Origin: Tamarix chinensis
Taxonomy: Eukaryota; Streptophyta; Magnoliopsida; Caryophyllales; Tamaricaceae
Assembly: GCA_030549775.1 (NCBI GenBank)
Contig: CM060175.1
Span: forward strand, 80,012,245-80,076,244
DNA: 64,000 nt
Direction of reading: 5' to 3'
Shown piece by piece: positions 62,877 through 64,000 of this stretch. The first letter of the stretch is position 1. Each line of letters starts with the position of its first letter. The translations under genes were made by a program, and so were the position numbers. A model generated the notes under the pieces. That model ran no database searches, was not told where the DNA came from, and saw nothing but the letters and a program-made list of their open reading frames with translations.

Positions 62877-62898
62877 TCTTCTTCTTCTTCTTCTTCTT
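62877..62898 (+). repeat. (CTT)n microsatellite
   Basis: Seven CTT units in a pyrimidine-rich stretch of the intron. Confidence 0.9.
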
Positions 62899-64000
62899 TT
62901 ATTTCATTTATTTCCTTTAGTCACACCCAACTCGTCCATAAAACTTTTGCTTGTTTTCATATTTCTTTCTCATTTAGCGTTAGCTAAAATGCTTACCATC
63001 AATAATGAGTCTATACAAGAAATCTGCAGTAAGAAATTTGACATAAGAAATTGGGCTTACGTGTTGTGAGGTGGAAATGATCAAGGATGATACACAATAG
63101 TCGTAAGCACATCAAGGGGGGAGCAGAAGAGGATGGAGCTGAAACAGATTATAGGTGTGCTATAAAATGAAACTGCAAGTTTTCAACTGAAATTTGTTAT
63201 GTTGGGTACTTAAAGGTTGTTGTTGAGTCAGATTTGAAAGTAAAGCTATGAGCTTTTGGGGCAAAGGATGTCGAATTTTGACGAGGGAAAAAACTCCAAC
63301 TGTTAAGAGTTTCTCTCTCCCTCTCCCTTCTCTCTCTCCTTTTTTGGGAGGGGAAAATCAAGTCCCGGCCAAAGTAAATCATTTCTGTTTTAGTGTTGCT
63401 GGAAGCTCATCAGAGTTACTTCGATGGTACAAAAGTCAATCCTTTCCCTTTTCTGAAGTAGTGATCTCAAGTGCAGTAACCTTGCCTATGAAAAAGGGGT
63501 AAAAATGCTTATGTTTGTCTAGTCTTTTCTGTTGAAAATAGTGCTATAACAACTTTATGATGGGAATCTCTACATTTTCTTGTTGCAGCTGGGGCATTGT
63601 AGAAAATATTTTGCACGCAATAGTAAACTAGATTCTCTCTCTTTCTCTTATATGCTTTGAAAATTGAAGTTTTTTTTTATATTTTTTTATTTTCTATTTT
63701 TCTATTTTTCTATTTTATTTATTTATCCAATTCCAATTGATTTACGTTCCCTTTCTTCTTTTGTGCATGACAGTATGGATTCTCAGTACTTGGCTTGTCT
63801 CATATCTCTTGTTTTGTGTGTTCCACCTTCTTGGCTGACTGTTAACCTATTAAGCCACGATGCACTGATTTTTTAAGCTGTTCTTAGTTATGCATAAAGA
63901 ACTGGATGATTATAAAATTCTGCCCTTTTGAGTTTAAGGGTTTATGCTTGTTTTTCCTTGTTCCGGTGTGATAACTTTGCTTCCTTGTTCTGTTTTTAAT

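Larger units (their letters stand above)
60809..64000 (+). other. Intron 2 of the RRP5 homolog, at least 3.19 kb
   Basis: After the donor at 60809 I find no stretch encoding the expected next part (an S1 repeat beginning around N-I-S-P-G-M) up to the window end. The interval is AT-rich, with a Stowaway MITE (61551-61802), a (CTT)n run (62877-62898) and low-complexity T-rich stretches (63670-63725). The open frames 62869-63069, 63248-63502 and 63664-63876 show no domain. A different gene model in which some of this is exon cannot be excluded. Confidence 0.6.

Noticed and set aside
63248..63502. Further exon of the RRP5 homolog or a separate small gene
   Set aside because: The frame has no resemblance to an S1 repeat, contains a simple CT-rich part, and lacks clear splice junctions in phase with exon 2.

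Overview
This is a repeat-dense piece of a plant nuclear chromosome, about two-thirds A+T. Evidence for a flowering plant: spliced exons of an RRP5-like ribosome-biogenesis gene, a Cassandra element (a TRIM retrotransposon with a 5S rRNA-derived promoter), plant L1-type LINEs, a BED/hAT transposase, a Stowaway MITE, and a fragment with a plant mobile domain (PMD). The species cannot be named from the sequence. I found no operon, CRISPR array or prokaryotic gene.

Layout. 1-1060: right part of a hAT-type MITE carrying a second, complete hAT-type MITE (216-672, 8-bp target duplication). 1061-4240: long LTR L1. 4241-8860: decayed LINE, minus strand. 8861-11099: AT-rich, unassigned. 11100-20647: second LINE, minus strand, split inside its endonuclease coding sequence by solo LTR L2 (14330-19181). 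20653-22459: LTR L3. 22465-24120: PMD pseudogene. 24240-24480: degenerate telomere-like repeat. 25219-31667: LTR L4 (minus) containing LTR J1 (25718-29197). 32580-34076: partial LTR J2. 34077-44249: LTRs L5, L6 and L7 with an internally deleted Ty3/gypsy pol between L5 and L6. 45970-49720: LTR L8. 50209-50963: intact Cassandra. 51529-57742: hAT transposase pseudogene, minus strand, split by solo LTR L9 (53260-56289). 60351-60808: first two exons of the RRP5 homolog, plus strand. From 60809 to the end: its second intron, at least 3.19 kb, with a Stowaway MITE.

How the parts relate. The window is a record of nested insertions. In L2, L4 and L9 the TG/CA-type LTR ends and matching 5-bp target duplications are all visible, so the order of insertion can be read directly. 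All nine L-family copies are single LTRs with no attached gag-pol. They share a layout: pyrimidine-rich 5' part with a TATA box, a block of tandem 'CCGATCCACCGG...AATAGTGG' units, a hairpin block, and a GGTGTTACA end. Cassandra has nearly the same terminal sequence. The RRP5 homolog is the only gene that looks functional. I found no convincing new biological system; the most interesting signals are the shared LTR ends and the conserved blocks inside the L-family LTRs.
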